Below, in pieces: positions 41,707 to 49,500 of a DNA stretch of 58,829 nucleotides. Positions within the stretch are counted from its first letter, which is position 1. Each line of letters begins with the position of its first letter. The stretch comes from Bradyrhizobium sp. YR681 (lineage in GTDB: Bacteria > Pseudomonadota > Alphaproteobacteria > Rhizobiales > Xanthobacteraceae), in the NCBI RefSeq assembly GCF_000282615.1, contig NZ_AKIY01000013.1, forward strand, positions 1 to 58,829, written 5' to 3'. Position numbers and translations under genes: made by a program. The notes below the pieces were generated by a model. It ran no database searches and was not told the DNA's origin. It saw only the letters and a program-made list of their open reading frames with translations.

Positions 41707-43038
41707 ATGCTGTTTTCCCGCAGGCTCATGCTTGGCCTCGCCATGGCAGGCTCACTGGCTGGCGCCCTCGCCGTCCCGGCGATGGCCGAAGGTCCGACCG
41801 AGATCGACCTGTTCTTCCCCGTCCCCGTCGACGGCAAGCTCGCCCGCGACATGAGCACCTTGATCAAGGAGTTCAACGAGGGTCACCCGGACATCAAGGC
41901 GACCGCCGTCTACACGGGCTCCTATGACGACACGCTGATCAAGACGCGCGCGTCGATCAAGGCCGGCAAGCCGCCCGCCGCAGTGATCATGTCGGCGAAC
42001 TTCCTCCTGGACATGCAGATCGAGAACGAGCTCACCAATCTCGATCCCCTGATCGCCGCCGACGGCACTACCAAAGAACAGTTTTTGGGCCAGTTCTTCC
42101 CGGCGCTGCAGGGCAACGCGGTGATCAACCGCTCGGTCTACGGCGTGCCCTTCCACAATTCGACGCCGCTGCTCTACATCAACGCCGACAAGGCCAAGGA
42201 AGCCGGCCTTGATCCGAGCAAGCCGCCGCAGACCTGGGCCGAGCTCACCGACTGGGCCAAGAAGCTGACCAAGCGCGAGGGCGACAAGGTGACCCAATGG
42301 GGCATCGCGATCCCCTGCGCCTACGACTATTGCGGCTGGATGATGGAAACGCTCACCATGACCAATGGCGGGCGCTACTACAACGAGGAGTTCGGCGGCG
42401 AGGTCTACTACGACACGCCCTCGATGCTGGGCGCCCTGACCTGGTGGAACGACCTCGTCTATAAGCACAAGGTCCACGCCCCCGGCGCCACCCCTGGCCC
42501 GGCCGTCAGCACCTCCTTCATCTCCGGCAACGCCGCGATGATGATGCTCTCGACGGGCTCGCTCACTTACGTGCGCGACAATGCCAAGTTCAATTACAAG
42601 GTCGCGTTCATCCCGCGCAACGTCCGCAACGCCGTGCCGATCGGCGGCGCCTCGCTGATCGTTCCGGCCGGTCTCGAAGCCGACAAGCAGAAGGCCGCCT
42701 GGACGCTGATCAAGTGGATGACCTCGCCCGAAAAGAGCGCCTGGTGGAGTCGTGCCACCGGCTATTTCGCGCCCAACATGGCCGCCTACAAGACGCCTGA
42801 CATGGTCGACTTCCTGAACAAGAACCCGGACGCCAAGACCGCCGTCGAGCAGCTCGAGGTCGCCAAGCCGTGGTTTGCGACCTACAAGACCGTGCCTGTC
42901 CGCAAGACCCTGGAGGACGAGGTGATGCTGGTCCTCAACGGCAAGAAGCAGCCGAAGGAAGCCCTCGTCGCCGCGCAGAAGGCCGCGGATGAGACGCTGA
43001 AGCCGTACAATGCGGAGACCTCGCTGAAGCTGCCGTAA
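41707..43038 (+). CDS. Extracellular solute-binding protein, UgpB-like
   Basis: The gene encodes 443 residues with a signal peptide MLFSRRLMLGLAMAGSLAGALAVPAMA and a mature EGPTEIDLFFPVPVDGKLARDMSTLIKEFNEGHPDIKATAVYTGSYDDTLIK. This is the type-1 binding-protein family (MalE/UgpB). Other landmarks are YGVPFHNSTPLLYINADKAKEAGLDPSKPPQTW, FISGNAAMMMLSTGS and GGASLIVPAG. It delivers the ligand to the two permeases encoded just upstream. No ATPase gene lies in the operon, so an MsmK/UgpC-like ATPase must be encoded elsewhere. Confidence 0.92.
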   Translation: MLFSRRLMLGLAMAGSLAGALAVPAMAEGPTEIDLFFPVPVDGKLARDMSTLIKEFNEGHPDIKATAVYTGSYDDTLIKTRASIKAGKPPAAVIMSANFLLDMQIENELTNLDPLIAADGTTKEQFLGQFFPALQGNAVINRSVYGVPFHNSTPLLYINADKAKEAGLDPSKPPQTWAELTDWAKKLTKREGDKVTQWGIAIPCAYDYCGWMMETLTMTNGGRYYNEEFGGEVYYDTPSMLGALTWWNDLVYKHKVHAPGATPGPAVSTSFISGNAAMMMLSTGSLTYVRDNAKFNYKVAFIPRNVRNAVPIGGASLIVPAGLEADKQKAAWTLIKWMTSPEKSAWWSRATGYFAPNMAAYKTPDMVDFLNKNPDAKTAVEQLEVAKPWFATYKTVPVRKTLEDEVMLVLNGKKQPKEALVAAQKAADETLKPYNAETSLKLP

Positions 43039-43066
43039 GGGCCGGCTGCAACGGCAAACGGACAAT

Positions 43067-43091
43067 CGGCGCTCCGTCATGCGGGGCGCCG
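43067..43091 (+). terminator. Probable terminator after the ABC operon
   Basis: A stem of about 10 bp (CGGCGCTCCG paired with a GGGGCGCCG arm, one G-T pair) lies 29 bases after the binding-protein stop and is followed by AATTCGTTTGG. The T run is short, so strength is uncertain. Confidence 0.45.
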
Positions 43092-43226
43092 AATTCGTTT
43101 GGGCGGTTTGCCCCCCGTTAACCCCCCGTCCACCATCCGGCCCGCCCCGCCGCCGGTAACCACGGGAATTAACAGACCCTCAACGCACCCCAGACAAGTT
43201 TAGCAATGTTTCCGAGGGGTTTTGCC

Positions 43227-43337
43227 GTGGATCTGTTGGTTTTCGAGTTCCTGGGACTGGCGCTGGTGGCCATGTGCGTGGTCGTGGTGGCGCTGCCCTG
43301 CGCCCGCAAATCCTCGAACCGGGTCCGTTACGAATAG
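43227..43337 (+). CDS. Putative 36-residue single-helix membrane protein
   Basis: A GTG at 43227 with an excellent Shine-Dalgarno (GAGGGG, seven bases upstream) opens a 36-codon frame: a short head, one hydrophobic helix (FLGLALVAMCVVVVALPCA), then a basic tail KSSNRVRYE. The positive-inside rule would place the C-terminus in the cytoplasm. An ATG at 43206 is in frame but lacks a ribosome-binding site. No family is recognised. Confidence 0.6.
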   Translation: MDLLVFEFLGLALVAMCVVVVALPCARKSSNRVRYE

Positions 43338-43452
43338 GAATTTCGTCGGAAAGACGCGATTCCAGCCCGATGCAAGGCTCGAATTCGCTTAGAGCCCCTT
43401 GACATCACAGCGCTTTCGGCAGAACGGCTGATGTACTTGTCATGGGCCGTTC

Positions 43453-44604
43453 ATGGATTTGATTACCACCACCGCTGACCTCGCGGCTGCCTGCAGCCGG
43501 ATGGCCAAGCACCCCGTCATTACCGTCGATACCGAGTTCCTGCGCGAGACCACCTACTACCCGCTGCTATGCGTGGTGCAGATGGCCAGCCCCGAGGAAG
43601 CCATCGTCATCGACGCCCTGGCCGAGGGCATCGACCTCAAGCCGTTCTTCGAGCTGATGGGCAACGAGGGCGTGCTGAAGGTGTTCCACGCCGCCCGCCA
43701 GGACATCGAGATCATCTGGCACCAGGCCAACATCATTCCGCACCCGGTGTTCGACACCCAGGTCGCGGCCATGGTGCTCGGCTATGGCGACAGCATCGCC
43801 TATGACGCTCTGGTCGAGAAAGTCACCGGCCACCGCCCGGACAAGACCCATCGCTTCACCGACTGGTCGCGCCGGCCGCTGACCAAGGAGCAGATGCATT
43901 ATGCGGTCTCCGACGTCACCCACTTACGCGACGTCTTCGCAGCCCTCGATGCCGACCTGAAGAAGCGCCGCCGCAGCGAATGGGTCTCCATCGAGATGGA
44001 GGTTCTGACCTCGCCGAAGACTTACGACTTCCACCCCGAGCGCGCCTGGGAGCGGCTGAAGACGCGGGTGCGCAAGCCGAAGGACCTCGCCGTCCTGATG
44101 GAAGTCGCGGCCTGGCGCGAGCAGGAAGCGCAGAGCCGCGACGTGCCGCGCGGCCGCGTGCTGCGCGACGAAGCCGTCAGCGACATCGCCACCCACGCGC
44201 CGAACACGCTGGAGAAGCTCGCCAACCTGCGCTCGGTGCCGAAGGGCTTTGAGAAGTCCAAATGGGGCGCGGACATCGTCGCCGCGGTGACGCGCGGACT
44301 GGCGCGCGATCCTGCCACGCTGCCGAAACTGGAGAAGCCGCGCAACAACAACAACGGCGCGGCCATCGTCGAGCTGCTGAAGGTGCTGCTGCGCATGACC
44401 GCGGAACGTCACGCCGTCGCCAGCAAGGTGATCGCCACCGTCGACGATCTCGAAGAGATCGCAGCCGACGACGAAGCCGACGTCCCCGCCTTGCGCGGCT
44501 GGCGCCGCGAGCTGTTCGGCGATGCCGCCTTGAAGCTCAAGCGCGGCGAGCTGGCGCTGGCGATCGAGAAAGGTCGCGTGATCGGGGTGCAGCGGGCGGA
44601 ATAG
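43453..44604 (+). CDS. rnd: Ribonuclease D
   Basis: The gene encodes 383 residues. This 3'-5' exoribonuclease matures tRNA and small RNA ends. DEDD motifs are visible: [13 protein letters not shown] (Asp, Glu), [13 protein letters not shown] (Asp) and [14 protein letters not shown] (Tyr and Asp of Exo III). The HRDC domain (about 215-290) has [32 protein letters not shown]. It is a single gene, followed by a family A repeat. Confidence 0.95.
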   Translation: MDLITTTADLAAACSRMAKHPVITVDTEFLRETTYYPLLCVVQMASPEEAIVIDALAEGIDLKPFFELMGNEGVLKVFHAARQDIEIIWHQANIIPHPVFDTQVAAMVLGYGDSIAYDALVEKVTGHRPDKTHRFTDWSRRPLTKEQMHYAVSDVTHLRDVFAALDADLKKRRRSEWVSIEMEVLTSPKTYDFHPERAWERLKTRVRKPKDLAVLMEVAAWREQEAQSRDVPRGRVLRDEAVSDIATHAPNTLEKLANLRSVPKGFEKSKWGADIVAAVTRGLARDPATLPKLEKPRNNNNGAAIVELLKVLLRMTAERHAVASKVIATVDDLEEIAADDEADVPALRGWRRELFGDAALKLKRGELALAIEKGRVIGVQRAE

Positions 44605-44642
44605 TCAAATCGCTAACTGCTAACGCGAAAACAGTGTTGCAC

Positions 44643-44775
44643 CGTCATCCTGAGGTGCGAGGCGTGGGACGCAACGCGTCCCACGGGGAGCCTCGAAGGA
44701 GGCACGGCCCCGCTGCGGCAGTCGGGCCGTCGCCCTTCGAGGCTCGCCGAAGGGGCGAGCACCTCAGGGTGACGG
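44643..44775. repeat. Palindromic dispersed repeat, family A copy 2
   Basis: This 133-base element is nearly identical to 10309-10440, with ends CGTCATCCTGAGGTGCGAG and GCACCTCAGGGTGACGG that are complementary except for one base. Inner hairpins are GTGGGACGC/GCGTCCCAC and CCTCGAAGG/CCTTCGAGG. It lies between the convergent rnd and aminotransferase genes. Confidence 0.88.
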
Positions 44776-44807
44776 GTTAAACTGAGCACCCCGACGAAGC
44801 GCTTCCC

Positions 44808-46190
44808 CTACGCCAGCGTCAGCTTCGCCACTTCGCCCTTCATGTCGTTCAGCACGCCCGTGATCGCCGCCACCAGCTCGTCGATCTGTGCTTTGGTGAC
44901 GATCAGCGGCGGGCAGACGGCGATCGCATCCAGCATGTTGCGCGAGATCACGCCGCGCTCCTGGAGCATGCGGCTGGCCATGCCGCCGACGGCGCCGGGC
45001 GTGCTGGCGGCCGTCTTGCGGCCCTTGTCGAGCACCAGTTCGAGCGCCGCGATCATGCCGACGCCGCGGACCTCGCCGACCAGCGGATGGCTTGTGAGCT
45101 CACGCAAGCGGCCCTGCATGTAGCCGCCGAGCTCGGCAGCATGGGCCACCAGGCCGCGCTCCTCGATGATCTTCAGGTTCTCCAGCGCGATGGCCGAGCC
45201 GACCGGATGGCCGCCGGCGGTGAAGCCGTGGCCGAGCACGCCGATCTTGTTGCTCTCGTCCGCGATCGGCTCGAACATGCGGTCGTTCATGATGATCGCC
45301 GACAGCGGGAAATAGCTCGAGGTGATCTGCTTGGAGACCACGATCGCGTCGGGCTTGATGCCATAGGTCTCGCAGCCGAACATCTTGCCGGTGCGGCCGA
45401 AGCCGCAAATGACCTCGTCGGCGACCAGCAGGATGTCGTACTTGTTCAGGACCGCCTGGATCTTCTCCCAATAGGTCGCCGGCGGCACGATCACGCCGCC
45501 CGCCCCCATCACCGGCTCGCCGAAGAAGGCCGCGATCGTATCAGGGCCTTCCTTCTGGATCAGCGCGTCGAGCTCCTCGGCCCGGCGCGTCGCGAACGCC
45601 TCTTCGCTCTCGCCGGGGGCGCCGTCCTTGTAGAAATGCGGCGAGCCCGTGTGCAGGATGTTGGGCAGCGGCAGGTCGAACGAGCGGTGATTGTTCGGCA
45701 GGCCCGTGAGGCTGGCCGAGGCGATGGTGACGCCGTGATAGGCGCGCATCCGGCTGATGATCTTCTTGCGCTGGGGCTGGCCGAGCGCGTTGGAGCGATA
45801 GGCAATCAGCTTCAGGACGGTGTCGTTCGCTTCCGAGCCGGAATTGGTGAAGAACACCTTGCTCATCGGCACAGGCGCGAGCGCGACCAGCTTCTCGGCG
45901 AGATCGATCGAAGGCCCGTGCGATTTGGCCGAGAAGGTGTGATAGAACGGCAGCGCCAGCATCTGCTTGTGTGCGGCGTCGACCAGCCGCTTCTCGTTGA
46001 AGCCGAGTCCGACGCTCCACAGTCCCGCCATCGCCTCGAAATAACGCTTGCCCGACGCGTCGAAGACGTAAGGGCCCTCGCCGCGCTCGATCACCAGGGG
46101 ACCGGCCTGCTGGTGGGCTCGCGCGTTGGTGTAGGGATGGAGCTGGTAGGCCACATCGCGGGCTTCTTGCGAATTGGGCAGCATGGACAT
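44808..46190 (-). CDS. Class III aminotransferase (omega-amino acid:pyruvate type)
   Basis: The gene encodes 460 residues. This PLP enzyme moves the amino group of an omega-amino acid or polyamine (beta-alanine, GABA or similar) to pyruvate or an oxo acid. Landmarks: FEAMAGLWSVGLGFNE, TFSAKSHGPS, FFTNSGSEANDTVLKLIAYR, RMRAYHGVTIASASLTG, LLVADEVICGFGRTGKMFGCETYGI, the PLP Lys in VVSKQITSSYFPLSAI, and GHGFTAGGHPVGSAIALENL. The exact substrate cannot be set from sequence alone. Confidence 0.93.
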   Translation of the reverse strand: MSMLPNSQEARDVAYQLHPYTNARAHQQAGPLVIERGEGPYVFDASGKRYFEAMAGLWSVGLGFNEKRLVDAAHKQMLALPFYHTFSAKSHGPSIDLAEKLVALAPVPMSKVFFTNSGSEANDTVLKLIAYRSNALGQPQRKKIISRMRAYHGVTIASASLTGLPNNHRSFDLPLPNILHTGSPHFYKDGAPGESEEAFATRRAEELDALIQKEGPDTIAAFFGEPVMGAGGVIVPPATYWEKIQAVLNKYDILLVADEVICGFGRTGKMFGCETYGIKPDAIVVSKQITSSYFPLSAIIMNDRMFEPIADESNKIGVLGHGFTAGGHPVGSAIALENLKIIEERGLVAHAAELGGYMQGRLRELTSHPLVGEVRGVGMIAALELVLDKGRKTAASTPGAVGGMASRMLQERGVISRNMLDAIAVCPPLIVTKAQIDELVAAITGVLNDMKGEVAKLTLA

Positions 46191-46362
46191 TGCGGGATTC
46201 CTTAAGTCGTCACGTCGCCGGCGCGGCCAACGTGATCACTTGGCTATTGCGCCGGGACAAAACTTGCAACGCCAATTCGTTGGCAGCAAGCGCTCAGCAG
46301 CGTTGCACAAAGCCGCACGCGAGCCAGCATGCAGATCTGTCGCTTGCGAAACCTGCGCGCTC

Positions 46363-46533
46363 TCAGGCGGCGTCGCCGTCATCCCCGTCGTCGGCGACGG
46401 CAGCGGCTTCCCTCACCTCGACCAGCGCCATCGACAGCAGATAGACCGTCGTGGGCAAGCCGACGCGGCGCGCCGTCTCCACGGCACGCGACAGATCGCT
46501 CGCCAGCTCCTTGAGCTCGTCCCCCCGTGACAA
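46363..46533 (-). CDS. Putative 56-residue acidic protein
   Basis: A TTG at 46533 opens a frame encoding MSRGDELKELASDLSRAVET, then ARRVGLPTTVYLLSMALVEV and an acidic Ala/Asp tail. The coding style (amphipathic helices, no signal) is protein-like and resembles small proteins I recall from Bradyrhizobium. The ribosome-binding site is poor, and the stop is TGA at 46363. Function unknown. Confidence 0.55.
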   Translation of the reverse strand: MSRGDELKELASDLSRAVETARRVGLPTTVYLLSMALVEVREAAAVADDGDDGDAA

Positions 46534-46567
46534 TGTCCCACCCCATCCATCCGCCGACCACGGCCGC

Positions 46568-47131
46568 CTACACCGCGATGGCGCCGCTGGTTCTGATCAG
46601 TTCGGCGCTGGCGTGGATGGTAGCAAAATTTCCGACGACATTCACCACCGACTGTTTGTAGGCGGCGGCATCGCCTGCGCCCGGCTGGCGGCAGGCCACG
46701 GCGTCGGTGACGATCTGGTAGCGATGGCTGCGGTGAAACCCGTCGACGGCGGTGGCCAGGATGGTTTCGTCGAGCGAAAAGCCGATCAGCACGGAGCGCA
46801 CATTGCGGATATTGGACATGTAGTCCACAAACCGCGCGGAACTGTAGGCCGACGGCAACGGGTGGTCGAACGTCATTTCACCCGGCCGCGGCTTTGCCGC
46901 GGCGATCCAATCGGTCAGCCTGGATGCCGGATTGAACCAGGCGGCCTGGGCGATGCGTTTCAGGTGCATCACCGGCCAGAGATTGCTGCGCCACAGCGTC
47001 AGCAACTCCAGGCAGCGCATGGTTGCGGCGTCGCCGTCGAGGATGAGGTGGCGACGGCCGGGGGTCAGATATTCGACCTGGAGATCCGCACAGATCAGGA
47101 TCGGCGGATCGTCTTGGATGGATGCCAGCAT
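46568..47131 (-). CDS. Isochorismatase-fold protein lacking the catalytic Cys
   Basis: The gene encodes 187 residues. The cysteine-hydrolase fold is visible: PPILICADLQVEYLTPG (first Asp), a central MHLKR strand and VRSVLIGFSLDETILATAVDGFHRSHRYQIVTDAVACR. In the family the motif is GVATNVCVxxTA; here it reads GFSLDETILATA, so the Cys position is Thr. The usual triad Lys near the SAF motif also seems missing (DHPLPSAYSS). It is therefore a probable non-catalytic or changed enzyme. Third gene after two acetyltransferase-like genes, 25 bases past the stop. Confidence 0.75.
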   Translation of the reverse strand: MLASIQDDPPILICADLQVEYLTPGRRHLILDGDAATMRCLELLTLWRSNLWPVMHLKRIAQAAWFNPASRLTDWIAAAKPRPGEMTFDHPLPSAYSSARFVDYMSNIRNVRSVLIGFSLDETILATAVDGFHRSHRYQIVTDAVACRQPGAGDAAAYKQSVVNVVGNFATIHASAELIRTSGAIAV

Positions 47132-47156
47132 GGTCTTGCGCGGAGCTGCACCGGTT

Positions 47157-47777
47157 TCAACGGTTGGCGAGTGCGACGTCCCGCAGCGGCGACGTCACCG
47201 CCCGCCCGGCGGAGGCATCGAGCACGCCCGGCCGGTCCCAATCGCCCTCGGGACGGATGATCACATAGGGATCGCTGTCCAGCGTGATGGCGTCAGGCCC
47301 CGGCTCGATCTCCAGCAGCATCTCCGTATAGGAGAAATCCGAGAAGGTGATCTTGCGATTGTGGCCGAGCGGCTTGGCGCCGAAATGGGCCCAGAAATCG
47401 ACCAGCCGGTCCTGCGCCTGGCCGTAGATCTTGCGAAACCCCTTGCGCTTCACATAGTCGACGCTCGCCTGCACCAGCTTGAACGAGACGCGTGAGCGCC
47501 GGTATTGGTGCCGCACCGCGAGCCGCTCGACCTTGGCGAAGTCGCCGAAGAAGCGTACCCGCAGGCAGCCCGCCGGCTCGTTGCCGACATAGCCGATGAA
47601 ATGCGCGGCCACCATGTCGTTGCCGTCGAACTCCTCCTCGAACGGGCAATCCTGCTCCGCAAGATAGACCGCCGAGCGGATCGCGGTGACCAGCATGAGA
47701 TCGCTGAGATCACGCGCGAGGCGGATGGTGATGGCACGGGAGTCGGGCTTGGCGAGGGGAATCCTAGTGCCGTGCAT
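47157..47777 (-). CDS. GNAT-type acetyltransferase in an unknown cluster
   Basis: The gene encodes 206 residues. The ATG at 47777 is preceded by AAGGAG at eight bases. GNAT features: AIRSAVYLAEQDCPFEEEFDGNDMVAAHFIGYVGNEPAGCLRVRFF, then KVERLAVRHQYRRSRVSFKLVQASVDYVKRKGFRKIYGQAQDRLVDFWAHFGAKPLG. The CoA loop RRSRVS is atypical (consensus Q/RxxGxG/A). The first 14 bases overlap the upstream gene, so the two are translationally coupled. The acceptor is unknown. Confidence 0.78.
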   Translation of the reverse strand: MHGTRIPLAKPDSRAITIRLARDLSDLMLVTAIRSAVYLAEQDCPFEEEFDGNDMVAAHFIGYVGNEPAGCLRVRFFGDFAKVERLAVRHQYRRSRVSFKLVQASVDYVKRKGFRKIYGQAQDRLVDFWAHFGAKPLGHNRKITFSDFSYTEMLLEIEPGPDAITLDSDPYVIIRPEGDWDRPGVLDASAGRAVTSPLRDVALANR

Positions 47778-48375
47778 CTGCAAAGCTCCTTGCTTGGATG
47801 AGCGCGCCCGGCATGCGCGGCGGCTGCCGGTGCCAGGGGCGCTCGTAACACCAGAGGTCGGGCTGGAAGCTCGGGACGGGCGCAAAGCCGGTCGCCTTCA
47901 TGATCTCGCGTCCGGCCACGGTTGACGGCTGCGCATAGCAATCGGCGCCGCGAAACCTTAACTGCCGCAGATGAGCCGCAGCCTTGCCGAGACCAGCGAC
48001 GCCGCGCCCCGTCGCCGCGATCGCCCAGATGTAGATGGCAGCAACGTTGTCCTGCGTGGAGGCAAGATAATGCATCTCGGGTGCAGTCAGGCAGATCTCG
48101 TCGAGCAGCAGCGCGTCGTGGCCGCGCTCGCTGAGGAAAAGGAAGGCCATGCCGCCAACGAGATGGCCGTTCCGGCTGAAGGAAAGGATACTCTGGGGAT
48201 CGAACGTGAAGTATCTCTCCAGACCGGCCGCGCCGATCTGCACGCCCGGCACCAGCCGCCGCGCCATTTCGGCGAGAGCGGCGATTTCGGAAAATTGCGC
48301 GCAGCGGACATCGACGTCCGGACTGAGCGGCAGCGCGTCGAAATCATGCCTTGCGGCAAACGAGCCCCTTTCCAT
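47764..48375 (-). CDS. GNAT-like acetyltransferase, first gene of the cluster
   Basis: The gene encodes 203 residues. A central segment with RFNGHLVGGMAFLFLSERGHDALLLDEICLTAPEMHYLAS-type order (SRNGHLVGGMAFLFL, then a mid-chain DEICL strand), IYIWAIAATGRGVAGLGKAAAHLRQLRFRGADCYAQPSTVAGREIMKATGF fits a GNAT fold: the TGRGVAGLG stretch could be the CoA loop and GREIMKATGF the C-terminal helix. The match is looser than for the next gene. It starts 107 bases from the divergent LysR gene. Confidence 0.65.
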   Translation of the reverse strand: MERGSFAARHDFDALPLSPDVDVRCAQFSEIAALAEMARRLVPGVQIGAAGLERYFTFDPQSILSFSRNGHLVGGMAFLFLSERGHDALLLDEICLTAPEMHYLASTQDNVAAIYIWAIAATGRGVAGLGKAAAHLRQLRFRGADCYAQPSTVAGREIMKATGFAPVPSFQPDLWCYERPWHRQPPRMPGALIQARSFADARH

Positions 48376-48473
48376 ACCCAGACAGCCCCTCTATCGTTTG
48401 CGGCTTTCGTACCCCGCTATGAGGATGAGCTTAGCGGCTGGGGATCAGCAGTATGCAGCAGTTATTGCACCGG

Positions 48474-48495
48474 GGTGCTGCGATGATGCAGCACC
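48474..48495 (+). promoter_or_regulatory. Perfect 8-bp inverted repeat around the LysR start codon
   Basis: GGTGCTGC (48474-48481) and GCAGCACC (48488-48495) are exact complements around a six-base spacer GATGAT, which contains the first base pair of the likely start codons (ATG at 48483 and 48486). In RNA the stem would trap part of the Shine-Dalgarno (GGGG) and the start. In DNA it could be an autoregulatory operator. Confidence 0.5.
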
Positions 48496-49493
48496 GTGAA
48501 GAAGCCCTGGACGCGTCCTGGGACGATTTGAAACTGTTTTTAGCCTGCGCAAAATATAAAAGTTTCCGCAACGCCGCCGAAGAGCTCTGCCTCACCTCCA
48601 CGACATTGATGCGCCGGATCGACCGGCTCGAGGAGAGCATCGGCTGCAAGCTGTTCCTGCGCGACCAGAGCGGACTCACGCTCAGCGATGAAGGCACCGC
48701 GATGATCGCCGACGTTGCGCACATGGAGCGTCATGCCTTCAACGTCTTCCGCCGCGCCTCGCGCGCGTCGAACGACACGTCGGGCACCGTGCGCGTCGCG
48801 GTGACCGAAGGCCCCGGCAATTTCTGGATCCTGCCGCGGCTGATCGACTTCCAGAAGACCTACCGCAAGATCACCGTCGATCTGCGCTGCGCGATGGAGC
48901 AGGCCGACGTCGCGCGCCTGGAGTCGGACATCGCGATTCAGCTCGAGCCGCCGACCAATCCCGATTTGATCGTGGCCAAGCTCGGTCGCCTGCACATCTA
49001 TCCCTTCGTCTCCAAGGAGTACGAAAACCTGTACGGGCTGCCGGCAACGCTCGCCGACCTGACGAACCACCGCATCGTCAAGCAGAGCGCGCCGCAGGTC
49101 GACGACGGCGCCTATGCCCGCGTGCTCGGGCTGAAATCGCTCGAGGGCATCGTCGGCATCAAGACCAACTCCTCGGTCGGCGTACTCTACGCGGTCGAGC
49201 GCGGCGCCGGCATCGGCTTCCTGCCGACCGTGTCGATCGCGCTCGGTGCGCCGCTCGTTCCCGTCGATCTCGGCGTCAGCCATCACGCCGATCTCTGGCT
49301 CACCTATCACAGCGAGTTTCGCAACTCCGAGCGCCACAAGATCGTGGTCGACTGGCTGAAGAAGATCTTCGACCCCAAGACCTACCCCTGCTTCCGCGAC
49401 GAGTTCATTCATCCCAACGCGCTGATTCCGATGATGACGGCCGCGCGCGAAGGCTTTGGATTGACAGGCTATGTCGCGGCGACGCCGACGTGA
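48483..49493 (+). CDS. LysR-family transcriptional regulator
   Basis: The gene encodes about 336 residues. The N-terminal winged helix is LKLFLACAKYKSFRNAAEELCLTSTTLMRRIDRLEESIGCKLFLRDQSGLTLSDEG, followed by a linker helix and a type-2 binding-fold effector domain (GTVRVAVTEGPGNFWILPRLIDFQ...). The start at 48483 leaves a normal short lead before the helix-turn-helix; 48453 is also possible and would add 10 residues. It is divergent from the three-gene acetyltransferase/isochorismatase-like set, its likely target. Confidence 0.9.
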   Translation: MMQHREEALDASWDDLKLFLACAKYKSFRNAAEELCLTSTTLMRRIDRLEESIGCKLFLRDQSGLTLSDEGTAMIADVAHMERHAFNVFRRASRASNDTSGTVRVAVTEGPGNFWILPRLIDFQKTYRKITVDLRCAMEQADVARLESDIAIQLEPPTNPDLIVAKLGRLHIYPFVSKEYENLYGLPATLADLTNHRIVKQSAPQVDDGAYARVLGLKSLEGIVGIKTNSSVGVLYAVERGAGIGFLPTVSIALGAPLVPVDLGVSHHADLWLTYHSEFRNSERHKIVVDWLKKIFDPKTYPCFRDEFIHPNALIPMMTAAREGFGLTGYVAATPT

Positions 49494-49500
49494 GCGCGCC

